DNA from: Dankookia rubra
GTDB taxonomy: Bacteria > Pseudomonadota > Alphaproteobacteria > Acetobacterales > Acetobacteraceae
Assembly (NCBI RefSeq): GCF_004355005.1
Contig: NZ_SMSJ01000009.1
Span: forward strand, 1 to 64,000
DNA length: 64,000 nucleotides
Direction of reading: 5' to 3'
This document shows, one piece after another, positions 50,414-59,244 of the stretch (positions are counted from its first letter, which is position 1; every line of letters starts with the position of its first letter). A program made the position numbers and the translations under genes. Under the pieces are notes generated by a model that made no database searches, was not told the DNA's origin, and saw nothing but the letters and a program-made list of their open reading frames with translations.

Positions 50414-51415
50414 TCAATGCGCCGGCGGGCACCCGGCCGCGGCGAGGACCTCGGCCAGCAGCCGGACTTCGGCATCCTCGTAGCGCGGGGAGAAGTGGAA
50501 GGGCTCGACGTGCCGCGCCCCGGCAGCGCGGGCGATTTCCCCGGCCGCCCGCGTGGTCAGGTGCCGGCGGTCGAGCGCATGCGCCGCATCCGCGGCGGCG
50601 AAGGGCGCCTCGATGAAGAGAATGTCGGCATTCCGTGCCAGGGCGATGGCGGCGGCGCGGTTCGCCGGTGTATCGGCCAGGTCGGTAAGGTAGGCAAGCC
50701 GCTCGCCCGGCGTGACTTCGATGAGGTCCCGCAGCGCTCCGAGCGTCTGCGGCGGCGCGCCCTCCGCCAGCGGGATCCACGTCTCGTCCGGCGCGCCGGC
50801 CAGCACCGCGGCCTTCAGCGTCGCCAACCAAGGTCCTGTCGGCAGCCCGCGGGCCTCGAGCCGGGTGCGCCAGACATTCAGATGCGCCGCCTCCTCCACC
50901 GCGAAGCCGAGGCTGGGGGTGCCGTGGTCGAGCACCGCGGCGCGCAACCGCAGCGGCCCGAGCCGCAGCACCGTGCCATCCGCCGCCGCGGGCTGCGGCG
51001 GCAGCGGCACGGAGCGGAAACCCTCCGCCAGGCGGAAGCGGGTGCGCGCCCAGGCCGGGCCCGGGGCGACCTCCGTCACCTCGAACGCCAGTTCGGCCGG
51101 GATGCGGCCGACCAGGTTCCAGGTATAGGCCTGCAGCCGATGAAACAGCCGCTCGGCGAAACCCGCCGGGCCGACCACCTGCAGGCGCCGCTCCCGCCCG
51201 ATCAGCAGGCGCAGCAGCCTGTCGAAGCCGGCCCAGTGGTCCATATGCGCGTGCGAGACGGCCACCAGCCCGACCCGCAGCAGCTGCCGCGACGAAAGCG
51301 AGGCGAGGTCGCCGCAATCGATCAGGATGGCCTCCGGCTGGTGCAGCGCCTCGATCCAGAGGCCGGGATCGCCGGTGCGCCCGTTCAGCAAGCGGGGATG
51401 CAGTGTCGCGCTCAT
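50414..51415 (-). CDS. MBL-fold metallohydrolase (RNase Z/arylsulfatase-like)
   Basis: 333 residues of the metallo-beta-lactamase fold. The two-metal motif is VSHAHMDHWAG, followed by VLDHGTPSLGFAVEE and the late PFHFSPRYED His that completes the site. The layout, with YLTDLADT before a C-terminal His, is like that of ribonuclease Z-like hydrolases, but essential RNase Z exosite features are not evident, so tRNA processing is not claimed. The ATG at 51415 fits the fold (SATLHPRLLNGRTGDPGL); an N-terminal extension to 51727 is not protein-like. It is divergent from the hybrid kinase gene at 51570. Confidence 0.83.
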   Translation of the reverse strand: MSATLHPRLLNGRTGDPGLWIEALHQPEAILIDCGDLASLSSRQLLRVGLVAVSHAHMDHWAGFDRLLRLLIGRERRLQVVGPAGFAERLFHRLQAYTWNLVGRIPAELAFEVTEVAPGPAWARTRFRLAEGFRSVPLPPQPAAADGTVLRLGPLRLRAAVLDHGTPSLGFAVEEAAHLNVWRTRLEARGLPTGPWLATLKAAVLAGAPDETWIPLAEGAPPQTLGALRDLIEVTPGERLAYLTDLADTPANRAAAIALARNADILFIEAPFAAADAAHALDRRHLTTRAAGEIARAAGARHVEPFHFSPRYEDAEVRLLAEVLAAAGCPPAH

Positions 51416-51569
51416 CGGATGGGAGTGCCACGGCCAAGCCAGCGCGGTCGAGGCCGGTCCATCGCGCTCCCGCCGGACGAGATCGCGGCATCGCGGAGAA
51501 CGCGACGGGCGATGGACCGTTGACCCAAGAACGAATGGCAGGACATGACGTTGCAGGAACACCCACGCC

Positions 51570-53330
51570 ATGCCTGAGTCGCTATCGGGTAAGCGGGCCG
51601 CCGCCACCAAGACCCGGCCCGACCAGCGCCTCACCCTCGCTGCGCTGCGCCGGCGTGCCGCATCCCTCGAAGCTCGGAACGCGGCGCTTGCGGAGGAGGT
51701 CGCGGCGCGCGATGCCGCCCTCGCCAAGCTGGAGCGTCAACTGCGCGGGGAGGAGCGCCTGCGCCTGGCGCAGCACCATGCCGGCATCGGGCTCTGGGCC
51801 TGGGATATCGGCAGTGGCGAAATCAGCTGGTCGCCGGAGTATTTCGCCCTGCACGGGCTCGACCCCGGCCAGGTCGCGCCGAGCCGCGCCGCCTGGATCG
51901 AGGCGATGGCGCCGGAGGACCGGGCCGCGGCGGAAGCCGCGGTGGAGGCCTGCCTCAACCACTGCGATGCGGAATATCGGCTGGAATACCGGGTCCGCCG
52001 GCCCGCTCAGGGCGAGCGCTGGCTGGCCAGCCGCGGCCGGCTGGTCCGTGGCGCGGGCGGCGAGCCGCAACGGCTGATCGGCCTGACCTTCGACATCACC
52101 GACCGCAAGCGCGCCGAACTGGCGATCGCCGCGACCAACGCCACCCTGCGGCAGGAGGTGGAGGAGGAGGCGCGGGCGCGGGAGGCGGCGCAGGCGCGGC
52201 TGTTCCAGACGCTGAAGCTGGAAGCGCTTGGCCAGCTCACCGGGGGCGTCGCGCACGACTTCAACAACCTGCTTTCCGTCATCACCAACGGCGTGGCGTT
52301 GCTGAAGCGGGGAATCGAGCCAGCCCGGCGCGAGCGGCTGCTGGATGCCATGGAAAAGGCGGCGCATCGCGGTGCCGACCTCACGCGGCGGCTGCTCAGC
52401 TTCGCCCGTCGGCAAGCGCTGCGGCCGGAACCGCTCGACCTGCGCGCCTGGCTGGAGGAGATGCGGGAGCTGCTTGCGCGTGCCCTGCGCGGTGACATCG
52501 CCATCGAGGTCGAGGCCGCGCCGGATCTGTGGTGGGCGCGGGTGGACGCGGCGGAGCTGGAACTGGCGGTGCTCAACCTGGGCGTCAACGCGCGGGATGC
52601 CATGCCGCGGGGCGGCGTGCTGCGGCTGGTCGCCGGCAATGTCGAGCTGGATGCCCTTACCGACGCCGACCGGCTGGGCGGCGCCTTCACCCGCATCGCG
52701 GTCCACGACACCGGCACCGGCATGGCGCCGGAGGTGCTGGCGCGGGCCTTTGAGCCCTTCTTCTCGACCAAGGATGTCGGCCAGGGCACCGGGCTCGGCT
52801 TGGCGCAGGTCTATGGCTTCGCGCGGCAGAGCGGCGGCACGGCCCGGGTGGCCAGCCGGCCCGGCGAGGGCACGACGGTGACCCTTCTGCTGCCACGCGC
52901 GGCGCCAACCCTCCCGGCTGGCGTCGCCGCAGTGCCGCCGGCACCGCGAGCGGCAGAGGAGGGTGCCCCGCTGCACCTGCTGCTCGTCGAGGACGATGAG
53001 GCAGTAGCGGAACTGACGGCCGAGATGCTCCGGCATCTCGGTCATACGGTCACGCGCGTCGCCAGCGGGCCGGCGGCGATCCGCGCGCTGACGGAGGGTC
53101 TGGCGGTGGAGCTGGTGCTGACCGACGTGGTGATGACCGGCGGGCAGGACGGGCTGGAACTGGCGAAGCAGCTCGGGCGAAACCATCCCGGCCTGCCGAT
53201 CCTGCTCTACAGCGGCTATGGCGGCGCCCCAGCCCGGGTCGCCGCCGCCGGGCTGCCGCTGCTGCGGAAGCCCTATTCGCTGGAGGAATTGCGCCGCGCC
53301 CTGGTCGCGGCGCGGCAAAGCGGCGGGTAA
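51570..53330 (+). CDS. Soluble single-PAS hybrid histidine kinase
   Basis: 586 residues with no membrane helix. An N-terminal coiled coil (about 20-60) leads into one PAS_3-type domain (about 62-185), a second short coiled coil, HisKA with H229 (GGVAHDFNN), HATPase (VLNLGVNARDAM; FFSTKDVGQGTGLGLAQ) and a C-terminal receiver with D519 (LTDVVMTGGQDG). It probably senses a cytosolic cue and needs a histidine phosphotransfer protein or separate regulator for output; neither is adjacent. It has the same kinase-receiver order as the island kinases, but it is shorter and more diverged. A strong hairpin lies between it and the converging glgX gene. Confidence 0.88.
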   Translation: MPESLSGKRAAATKTRPDQRLTLAALRRRAASLEARNAALAEEVAARDAALAKLERQLRGEERLRLAQHHAGIGLWAWDIGSGEISWSPEYFALHGLDPGQVAPSRAAWIEAMAPEDRAAAEAAVEACLNHCDAEYRLEYRVRRPAQGERWLASRGRLVRGAGGEPQRLIGLTFDITDRKRAELAIAATNATLRQEVEEEARAREAAQARLFQTLKLEALGQLTGGVAHDFNNLLSVITNGVALLKRGIEPARRERLLDAMEKAAHRGADLTRRLLSFARRQALRPEPLDLRAWLEEMRELLARALRGDIAIEVEAAPDLWWARVDAAELELAVLNLGVNARDAMPRGGVLRLVAGNVELDALTDADRLGGAFTRIAVHDTGTGMAPEVLARAFEPFFSTKDVGQGTGLGLAQVYGFARQSGGTARVASRPGEGTTVTLLLPRAAPTLPAGVAAVPPAPRAAEEGAPLHLLLVEDDEAVAELTAEMLRHLGHTVTRVASGPAAIRALTEGLAVELVLTDVVMTGGQDGLELAKQLGRNHPGLPILLYSGYGGAPARVAAAGLPLLRKPYSLEELRRALVAARQSGG

Positions 53331-53340
53331 GGCAAAGCCA

Positions 53341-53358
53341 GGGAGAAGGTATTCTCCC
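53341..53358 (+). terminator. Hairpin ten bases after the hybrid kinase
   Basis: GGGAGAA (53341-53347) and TTCTCCC (53352-53358) form a perfect 7-bp stem with a 4-base loop immediately after the kinase stop. No T-run follows, so it is a weaker candidate than the one at 53436-53464. Confidence 0.45.
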
Positions 53359-53435
53359 CGAAACCCTGATCCATCTCGGCGGGTCTCGCAGCCGCCCCGC
53401 CGCAGCACCCGCCCCACAAGAAGGACGGGAGAGGC

Positions 53436-53464
53436 TTGGGGCGGGAATCTCTTTTCCGCCCCAA
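53436..53464. terminator. Bidirectional terminator between converging kinase and glgX
   Basis: TTGGGGCGG (53436-53444) and CCGCCCCAA (53456-53464) pair perfectly, and the inner GAA/TTT extends the stem to about 12 bp with a 5-base loop. It ends six bases from the glgX stop. Read on either strand it ends in short A/T tracts, fitting a shared terminator. Confidence 0.6.
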
Positions 53465-53469
53465 CCTTT

Positions 53470-55710
53470 CTAGCCCTCGGCGCCCGGCAGCGGCGGTGGT
53501 GCCGTGCCGGCCAGCAGCGCCGCCCGCGCCGCAGCCAGGATCGCCCCGCCGCCCCTCTCCGGCCGCAGCACGAAGAGCAGCAGCGACCGCCCGGTGACCA
53601 TGTAGGGGTGGCCAAACTCGAAGGGCTCCGGCTCGTCCAGCTCCGGCCGGTTGGTATCGACCAGCAGCAGCCAGCGCTGGCCAGCCGGCGGTTCCGGCAG
53701 GGCGAATTCCACCACGTCGTGATGCGCGTTCACCACCTGCAGCAGGGTGGCGTCGGAAGCCGGGCGACGGAGACCGGTGGCCCGCGCCCGGCCATCCAGC
53801 AGCAGGCCGAAGCAGCGGGTATTGGGGTCGCCCCAGTGGTCAGCATCCATCTCGGTGCCGTCCGGGGTCAGCCAGGTGGCGTCCTTCACCCCGGCGCCCT
53901 CGTCGTGCGCCCCGGTCAGGAATCGGGCGCGGCGCAGCACGGCGAAACCCTGGCGCAACGCGATCAGCTTGCGGGCAAACGCGGCGAGGCCCTGCCCGGC
54001 CTCGTCGATCCCGGACCAGTCCACCCAGTTGAGCTCATTGTCCTGGCAATAGGTGTTGTTGTTGCCTCGCTGTGTCCGGCCGAACTCGTCGCCGGCAAGC
54101 AGCATCGGCGTGCCCTGTGCCAGGAGCAGCGTCGCCAGCATGTTGCGCTTCTGCCGCTCGCGCAGCGCCAGGATCTCGGGGTCGTCGGTCGGGCCTTCGA
54201 CGCCGCAGTTCCAGGACAGGTTGTGCGAGTGGCCGTCGCGGTTGTCCTCGCCATTCGCCGCGTTGTGCTTCTCGTCGTAGGAGACGAGGTCGTTCAGCGT
54301 GAAACCGTCATGCGCGGCGATGAAGTTGACGCTGGCCCAGGGTTTGCGCCCGCGGCGGTTGAACTTGTCGCCGGATGCCGTCAGGCGCGCGGCAAGTTCG
54401 GCCGCTTGGCCCTCGTCGCCCTTCCAGAAGGCACGCACGGTGTCGCGGAAACGGTCGTTCCACTCGGCCCAGCCCGGCGGGAAGCCGCCGACCTGGTAGC
54501 CGCCAGGGCCGATGTCCCAGGGCTCGGCGATCAGCTTGGCACGGGACAGCACTGGGTCCTGCCGGCAGGTGTCGAGGAAGCCGCCGCCCTCGTCGAAGCC
54601 ATGCGTTTCGCGGCCTAGGATGGTCGCAAGGTCGAAGCGGAAGCCGTCGACCCGCATCTCGGTCGCCCAGTAGCGCAGGCTGTCCGTCACCAGTTGCAGC
54701 ACGCGGGGATGCGAGAGGTTGAAGGTGTTTCCGGTGCCGGTGTCGTTGATGTAGTAGCGCGGCGTCTCCGGCAGCAGCCGGTAGTAGCTGGCATTGTCGA
54801 TGCCCTTGAAGGACAGGGTCGGGCCCTTCTCGTTGCCCTCGGCGGTATGGTTGTAGACGACGTCGAGGATGACCTCGAGCCCGGCATCGTGCAGCCGCGC
54901 CACCATCTCCTTGAACTCGGAGAAGGCGAAGGCCTGGTTGCGGGCATAGCGCCGGGCCGGGGCGAAGAAGCTGAGCGTGTTGTAGCCCCAGTAGTTGGTC
55001 AGCCCCTTGTCCAGCAGCATGCTGTCGTTGACGAAGCTGTGGATCGGCAGAAGCTCCACCGAGGTGACGCCGAGCCCTCGCAAGTACGCGACCACCTCGG
55101 CCGAGGCCAGGCCGTCATAGGTGCCGCGCATCTCCTCCGGCAGGCCGGGATGCAGCTTGGTGAAGCCCTTCACATGGGTTTCGTAGAAGATCGTCCGCTC
55201 CCAGGGCACCGCGGGGCTGCGCTCACGGCCCCAGGTGAAAGCGGGGTCGATGACCCGGCAGCGCGGCATGCGGTCGCTGCTGTCGCGGGTGTCGAAGGTC
55301 AAGTCGTCGCCGGTCTCGAGCTTGTAGCCGAACAGCTCCGGCCCCCAGGTCAGGTCGCCGACGATGGCACGGGCATAGGGGTCGAGCAGCAACTTGTTGG
55401 GGTTGAAGCGGTGGCCTTGCTCCGGCGCGTAGGGGCCATGCACGCGGTAGGCGTAGATCGTGCCGGGGCGCGCTTCCGGCAGGTAGCCGTGCCAGACCTC
55501 GTCGGTATATTCGGGCAACTCGATCCGTTCCAGCTCCCGCTCCCCGGCATCGTCGAAGAGGCAGAGTTCGACCTTGGTCGCATTCGCCGAGAATAGCGCG
55601 AAATTCACCCCGAGCCCGTCCCAGTTGGCGCCCAGCGGAAATGGCGAGCCTTCCCGGATGCGTGATCGCCGCATCACCCGCGACTTCCCGATTTCGATAC
55701 GCGCATCCAT
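53470..55710 (-). CDS. glgX: Glycogen debranching enzyme
   Basis: 746 residues, a GH13 enzyme with an N-terminal CBM48-type domain (PLGANWDGLGVNFALFSANA). The catalytic barrel motifs are VILDVVYNHTAEGN, MRVDGFRFDLATILG (nucleophile Asp), LIAEPWDIGPGGYQ (acid Glu) and VNFIAAHDGFTLNDLVSYD. It hydrolyses alpha-1,6 branches of phosphorylase-limited glycogen, acting in the cytosol. No other glg gene is in the window, so it stands apart from a glycogen operon here. The start MDAR at 55710 is used; an internal Met13 is a less likely alternative. Its 3' end is followed by a strong hairpin. Confidence 0.95.
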   Translation of the reverse strand: MDARIEIGKSRVMRRSRIREGSPFPLGANWDGLGVNFALFSANATKVELCLFDDAGERELERIELPEYTDEVWHGYLPEARPGTIYAYRVHGPYAPEQGHRFNPNKLLLDPYARAIVGDLTWGPELFGYKLETGDDLTFDTRDSSDRMPRCRVIDPAFTWGRERSPAVPWERTIFYETHVKGFTKLHPGLPEEMRGTYDGLASAEVVAYLRGLGVTSVELLPIHSFVNDSMLLDKGLTNYWGYNTLSFFAPARRYARNQAFAFSEFKEMVARLHDAGLEVILDVVYNHTAEGNEKGPTLSFKGIDNASYYRLLPETPRYYINDTGTGNTFNLSHPRVLQLVTDSLRYWATEMRVDGFRFDLATILGRETHGFDEGGGFLDTCRQDPVLSRAKLIAEPWDIGPGGYQVGGFPPGWAEWNDRFRDTVRAFWKGDEGQAAELAARLTASGDKFNRRGRKPWASVNFIAAHDGFTLNDLVSYDEKHNAANGEDNRDGHSHNLSWNCGVEGPTDDPEILALRERQKRNMLATLLLAQGTPMLLAGDEFGRTQRGNNNTYCQDNELNWVDWSGIDEAGQGLAAFARKLIALRQGFAVLRRARFLTGAHDEGAGVKDATWLTPDGTEMDADHWGDPNTRCFGLLLDGRARATGLRRPASDATLLQVVNAHHDVVEFALPEPPAGQRWLLLVDTNRPELDEPEPFEFGHPYMVTGRSLLLFVLRPERGGGAILAAARAALLAGTAPPPLPGAEG

Positions 55711-55850
55711 GGTCGAGGCCCCTCACGTCTTGCCGCGTGACAACAAAGCAGACTTGCTTTCGTTTCCGCGGTGCAGCGTAGAAGGGCGGGAAACCGCCGG
55801 GCCGGCCCGGCGCTTCAGGTGGATTGCCTGGAAATCCGGAGGATCCCGCG

Positions 55851-56066
55851 ATGCCGGAGCACGTCTACAAGGTCGTCGAATTGGTTGGCTCATCGAAGCA
55901 GGGCATCGACGACGCCGTCCAGACCGCCATCACCCGCGCCGGCGCCACGTTGCGCCATCTGCGCTGGTTCGAGGTGACGCAGATCCGCGGCGCGGTCGGT
56001 GAGGATGGCAGGGTCGACCACATGCAGGTCACGCTGAAGGCCGGCTTCACGCTGGAGGATGCCTAG
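55851..56066 (+). CDS. Dodecin (flavin-binding small protein)
   Basis: 71 residues. [20 protein letters not shown] and the central [13 protein letters not shown] are characteristic; the Trp in RWFEV stacks the flavin in known dodecins. The protein forms hollow dodecamers that store riboflavin or FMN and protect it from light and redox damage. ATG 55851 has GGAGGAT nine bases upstream. It is followed after two bases by a small uncharacterised gene, so the two are co-expressed. Confidence 0.93.
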   Translation: MPEHVYKVVELVGSSKQGIDDAVQTAITRAGATLRHLRWFEVTQIRGAVGEDGRVDHMQVTLKAGFTLEDA

Positions 56067-56068
56067 CC

Positions 56069-56368
56069 ATGTATCTCGCCCGTTTTTCCTACGACGTGCT
56101 GCCGGTCAACCGCCAGCGGGCCATGGGCTTCATCCGGCGCGAGGTCGAGGCGGCGGTCGGTGCCGGGCTCAAGGCGCGAATGCTGGTGCCGCTGACCCGT
56201 GGCCAGGGCGGCGCCGCGCTGCAGTTCGAAGTCGAGCTGACCAGCCTCGACCAGCTTGAGCAATTGCGCCAGCGCGGCGGCGACACCGAGGCTCAGGACT
56301 GGATGCATGCCTTCAGCGAGGTGCTGACGGCACCACCAGGGGTCGAGATCCTGCGGGTGGATGGGTAG
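56069..56368 (+). CDS. Small uncharacterised protein coupled to dodecin
   Basis: 99 residues, no signal peptide and no membrane segment. I do not recognise a named family. The sequence alternates strands and helices (MYLARFSYDVLPVNRQRA, AALQFEVELTSLDQLEQ, VEILRVDG), which resembles a ferredoxin-like or dimeric alpha/beta-barrel fold. It begins two bases after the dodecin stop, so the same mRNA makes both. A role near flavin storage is inference from position only. It converges on pcaG, with 12 bases between. Confidence 0.7.
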   Translation: MYLARFSYDVLPVNRQRAMGFIRREVEAAVGAGLKARMLVPLTRGQGGAALQFEVELTSLDQLEQLRQRGGDTEAQDWMHAFSEVLTAPPGVEILRVDG

Positions 56369-56380
56369 GAGCCGCAGCCC

Positions 56381-56983
56381 CTACTCCACGAAGAACGGCG
56401 TCTCCGCCTCCGGCGCCCCGCGCAGCAGCAGGTCGAAGCGGAATACCCGCATCCCTTCCGCCTCGCCATCCGCCACCGCGACCAGCCGTGCCCGCCGCTC
56501 CGGCGGGACCAGCGCCAGCACCGGGTCGGCGGTGTTCTCCGCGGCGAAATCCGCGAAATAGATCGTCGTCGCCAACTGCCGCATCAGGCCGGAGGCCATT
56601 ACCCACAAATCGATATGCGGCGCGCGGCGCTGGTTCCCCTCGGCGAAGCCGCCGGGCATCAGGGTGCGGAATTCGTAAGCGCCGTCCGCATCCGTCCAGG
56701 CGCGGCCCCAGCCGAGGAAATCCGGGTCGGCCAGCGCTGCCTCCGGGTCGGCGGGATGCCGGAAGCGGCCCGCGGCATCGGCCTGCCAAGCTTCCAGGAT
56801 CGCGTTGACGCAGGGCACCCCGCCCTCCCGCATCAGCCGCCCGCGCAGCAGGATGCGCTCGCCGCGCGCGGTCGGTGGCGCATCCGCGGTCATCCGCGCC
56901 AGATCGTTGTCGCCGATCCGGAAGAAGGTCTGCGGAAAGAAGGGCCCGATGGTATGGGCCGAGGTCGGCAGCGGCGCGGTCAT
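56381..56983 (-). CDS. pcaG: Protocatechuate 3,4-dioxygenase alpha subunit
   Basis: 200 residues. PTSAHTIGPFFPQTFF at the N-terminus, LEAWQADAAGRFRHP and RAPHIDLWVMASGL follow the intradiol dioxygenase pattern, and like other alpha subunits it lacks the full set of iron ligands that the beta subunit carries. It forms the alpha-beta protomer that opens protocatechuate between its two hydroxyls to 3-carboxymuconate. Its start overlaps pcaH by four bases (ATGA). Confidence 0.93.
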   Translation of the reverse strand: MTAPLPTSAHTIGPFFPQTFFRIGDNDLARMTADAPPTARGERILLRGRLMREGGVPCVNAILEAWQADAAGRFRHPADPEAALADPDFLGWGRAWTDADGAYEFRTLMPGGFAEGNQRRAPHIDLWVMASGLMRQLATTIYFADFAAENTADPVLALVPPERRARLVAVADGEAEGMRVFRFDLLLRGAPEAETPFFVE

Positions 56984-57696
56984 GGCTGCACCGGCGTCGC
57001 GGCGCGGCCGCGCAGCACGATGTCGTGCCGGTAGCCGAGCCAGCCGAGGCCGACCTCGGCCGGCGGGATAGGCCGCGCCACCAGCCGCTCCCGCGCCGCG
57101 GCATCGGGCACCGACATCAAGATGCGGTCCAGCAGGTTCAGCGGATCGCCGGGGAAGTACATTTGCGTCACCAGCCGCGACAACGTGGCCGGGCCTAGCA
57201 CCGAGAAATGCACGTGCGGCGGCCGCCACCAGGTATTCGGCGTCGGCACTGGATAGGCGCCGGGCTTGATGGTGAAGAAGCCGTAGCGGCCCTCCTCGTC
57301 CGTACGGATGCGGCCATTGCCGACGAAGTTCGGGTCGAGCGGCGCATCGCGGTCGTCGTTCGGGTGGAAATAGCGACCGGCGGCATTGGCCTGCCAGAGT
57401 TCGACCACCGCGCCGCGCACCGGACGGCCATCCTCGTCGAGGATGCGGCCGGCGATATGGATCAGCTGGCCGAGCGCCATGCGGCCGGGCCCGACCACCG
57501 CCAGGTTGTCATCGCCGCAGGGCAGCTTGCGCCAGAGCTCGGTTGGGCCGGTCACCTCGGTCCGCGTCGCCGGGCGGCGGATCGGCGCCAGGGCCGGGGT
57601 ATGGGTGAAGGTATTGGCATAGCCCTCGATCGGCACCGCGGGCTCGATCCCGGGGGGCCAGGGCTCGAAGCGGTCTGGCGTTATGGCTCCGTCCAT
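56980..57696 (-). CDS. pcaH: Protocatechuate 3,4-dioxygenase beta subunit
   Basis: 238 residues. The Fe(III) ligands are all present at the spacing seen in the Pseudomonas enzyme: Tyr109 (GRYFHP), Tyr148 (GAYPVP), His161 and His163 (PPHVHFSV). It carries the catalytic iron of intradiol ring cleavage. The ATG at 57696 has GGGAGGA upstream. First gene of a two-gene pcaHG operon; the remaining beta-ketoadipate genes (pcaB, pcaC, pcaIJ, pcaF) are not here. It diverges from an alpha/beta hydrolase gene over 185 bases. Confidence 0.95.
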   Translation of the reverse strand: MDGAITPDRFEPWPPGIEPAVPIEGYANTFTHTPALAPIRRPATRTEVTGPTELWRKLPCGDDNLAVVGPGRMALGQLIHIAGRILDEDGRPVRGAVVELWQANAAGRYFHPNDDRDAPLDPNFVGNGRIRTDEEGRYGFFTIKPGAYPVPTPNTWWRPPHVHFSVLGPATLSRLVTQMYFPGDPLNLLDRILMSVPDAAARERLVARPIPPAEVGLGWLGYRHDIVLRGRAATPVQP

Positions 57697-57881
57697 CGTC
57701 GGGTCCTCCCTCTGGCCGCAGCCTATAGCGGTTTGCGTCCGAAGGTGAACGCGGCACCGCCATAGGTCTCTGTTTTCAGAGCGGATTCAGGCACCGGGGC
57801 GTTCAGGCCTGCCCGCCATCTGCTCTAGCGCGCCGGAGCACCGCGCGTGATAGTCCCGACACGCGGAGCGGGAGAGGCATC

Positions 57882-58652
57882 ATGGAGCAGCGGATCGTCG
57901 CGCGCGGGCCGGCGCGGATCGGCTACCTGGCGACCGGCCAGGGCCCGGCCGTGCTGTTACTAGCCTCGCTCGGCCGCGGCGCCGAGGATTTCGCCGAGGT
58001 CGCGCCGCTGGTGGCCGAAGCCGGGTTCCGCGTGCTCTGTCCCGATCCGCGCGGCATCGGCGCCTCCGGCGGGCCGATGGAAGGGCTGACCCTCTATGAC
58101 TTGGCGGAAGACGGAGCGGCGGTGCTGGAAGCCGAGGCGACCGGCCCTGCCATCATCGCCGGCCATGCCTTCGGCAATTGGGTGGCGCGGGCGCTTTCAG
58201 CCGCCCGGCCAGCTCTGGTGCGCGGAGTGGTGCTGTTGGCGGCGTCGGTGACCACCAACCTCGACCCGGCGGTCCGCGCCTCGATCGACGGCAGCTTCGA
58301 CCCGGCGCTGTCGGCGGCCGAGCGGCTTGCACATCTGCGACGCGGCTACTTCGCCCCAGGACATGATGCCGGAGTCTGGCTGTCCGGCTGGTATCCGCCG
58401 GTGGCCCGGATGCAGCGGGCGGCGACGGCAGCGACCGACCAGCGCTGGCGCCGTGTCGCGGAGCGGCACCCGACGCTTTATGTCGCCGCGGCGGCGGATA
58501 CGATCGCCCCGCCGCCGAGCCTGGACCAGCTGCGAGAGGCGCTGGGCGAACAAGTCGCCCTCACTGTTATCGCCGATGCCGGGCATGCCCTGCTGCCGGA
58601 ACAGCCGGCAGCGACGGCGGCGGCGCTGGTCGGTTTCGCCCGGTCAGCCTAG
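57882..58652 (+). CDS. Alpha/beta-hydrolase-fold protein with Ala in place of the nucleophile
   Basis: 256 residues with the layout of enol-lactone hydrolase-like alpha/beta hydrolases. The elbow that normally reads G-x-S-x-G is GHAFG (94-98), so Ala96 stands where the Ser nucleophile should be, while the other triad positions remain (D206 in AAAADTIAP, H235 in DAGHALLPE). Position opposite pcaHG suggests a link to protocatechuate breakdown (a PcaD-like role), but without the Ser a normal hydrolase mechanism is not expected. It could be a lyase, a binding protein or use another mechanism. GGGAGAGG precedes ATG 57882. Its end overlaps by four bases the converging secreted-protein gene. Confidence 0.82.
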   Translation: MEQRIVARGPARIGYLATGQGPAVLLLASLGRGAEDFAEVAPLVAEAGFRVLCPDPRGIGASGGPMEGLTLYDLAEDGAAVLEAEATGPAIIAGHAFGNWVARALSAARPALVRGVVLLAASVTTNLDPAVRASIDGSFDPALSAAERLAHLRRGYFAPGHDAGVWLSGWYPPVARMQRAATAATDQRWRRVAERHPTLYVAAAADTIAPPPSLDQLREALGEQVALTVIADAGHALLPEQPAATAAALVGFARSA

Positions 58653-59158
58653 CCGGGCGGCGAGAGCGGCCCTTCCCCCGGCCCGGCCTGCATGCCCGGT
58701 ACCTGGCGCGGCACGGCGCCCTCCGGCAGCGGGGTGAAAGGCTTGCCGGCCGCCATGTGCGGACGGGTACCGGCGGTGTCGCCGGGCGCCAGCGGCCGGT
58801 AGGCCGGGCCGGCATTCATCCCGGCCACCGCTCCGGCGACCGACCCCCAGGGCATCGGGGTCAGGGGCTTGCCCGCATCCATCCGGTCGGGATCGGCATA
58901 GGTATTCGGGTGCGTCTCCACGAGATTACCGTTGCGATCGAGCCAGGTGGGGATCGGCACAACCGCCCCGGCTTCGCGCGGCCGGGTCGCCGGCGGCGCC
59001 GCGTCCGGTACCGCGACGGGTGCCGGGGTGGAAGCCGGGGAGGTCTGGGTATTCTCGCCGCTCGGCGCCTGCGCGGCCGGCCCGCCGGCGTTCTGGGCCC
59101 AGGCGGGTGCAGCCAGCAGGGCCAGGCAACAGGCTATGGCGGCCTTCGGGGTTCGCAT
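58649..59158 (-). CDS. Secreted Pro/Ala-rich protein with two imperfect repeats
   Basis: 169 residues. An N-terminal signal peptide (KAAIACCLALLAAPAWAQN, cleavage near AWA-QN) suggests export to the periplasm or beyond. A disordered Pro/Ala/Thr region follows to about residue 65, then PTWLDRNGNLVETHPNTYAD and two related blocks with the pattern M-x-AGKP-x-TP-x-P, V-x-GM-x-AGP and PLAPG/PLSPPG. No enzymatic motif is visible. Function unknown. It converges with the alpha/beta hydrolase gene (4-base overlap). Confidence 0.75.
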   Translation of the reverse strand: MRTPKAAIACCLALLAAPAWAQNAGGPAAQAPSGENTQTSPASTPAPVAVPDAAPPATRPREAGAVVPIPTWLDRNGNLVETHPNTYADPDRMDAGKPLTPMPWGSVAGAVAGMNAGPAYRPLAPGDTAGTRPHMAAGKPFTPLPEGAVPRQVPGMQAGPGEGPLSPPG

Positions 59159-59244
59159 GGCGTCTCCTCGTCGCTTCGGTTCCGGCGAGGCCAGAACGGC
59201 GTGGGAAGAACCCGGATGGGCCGCACCGGTTTCCCCGGTGGCGC

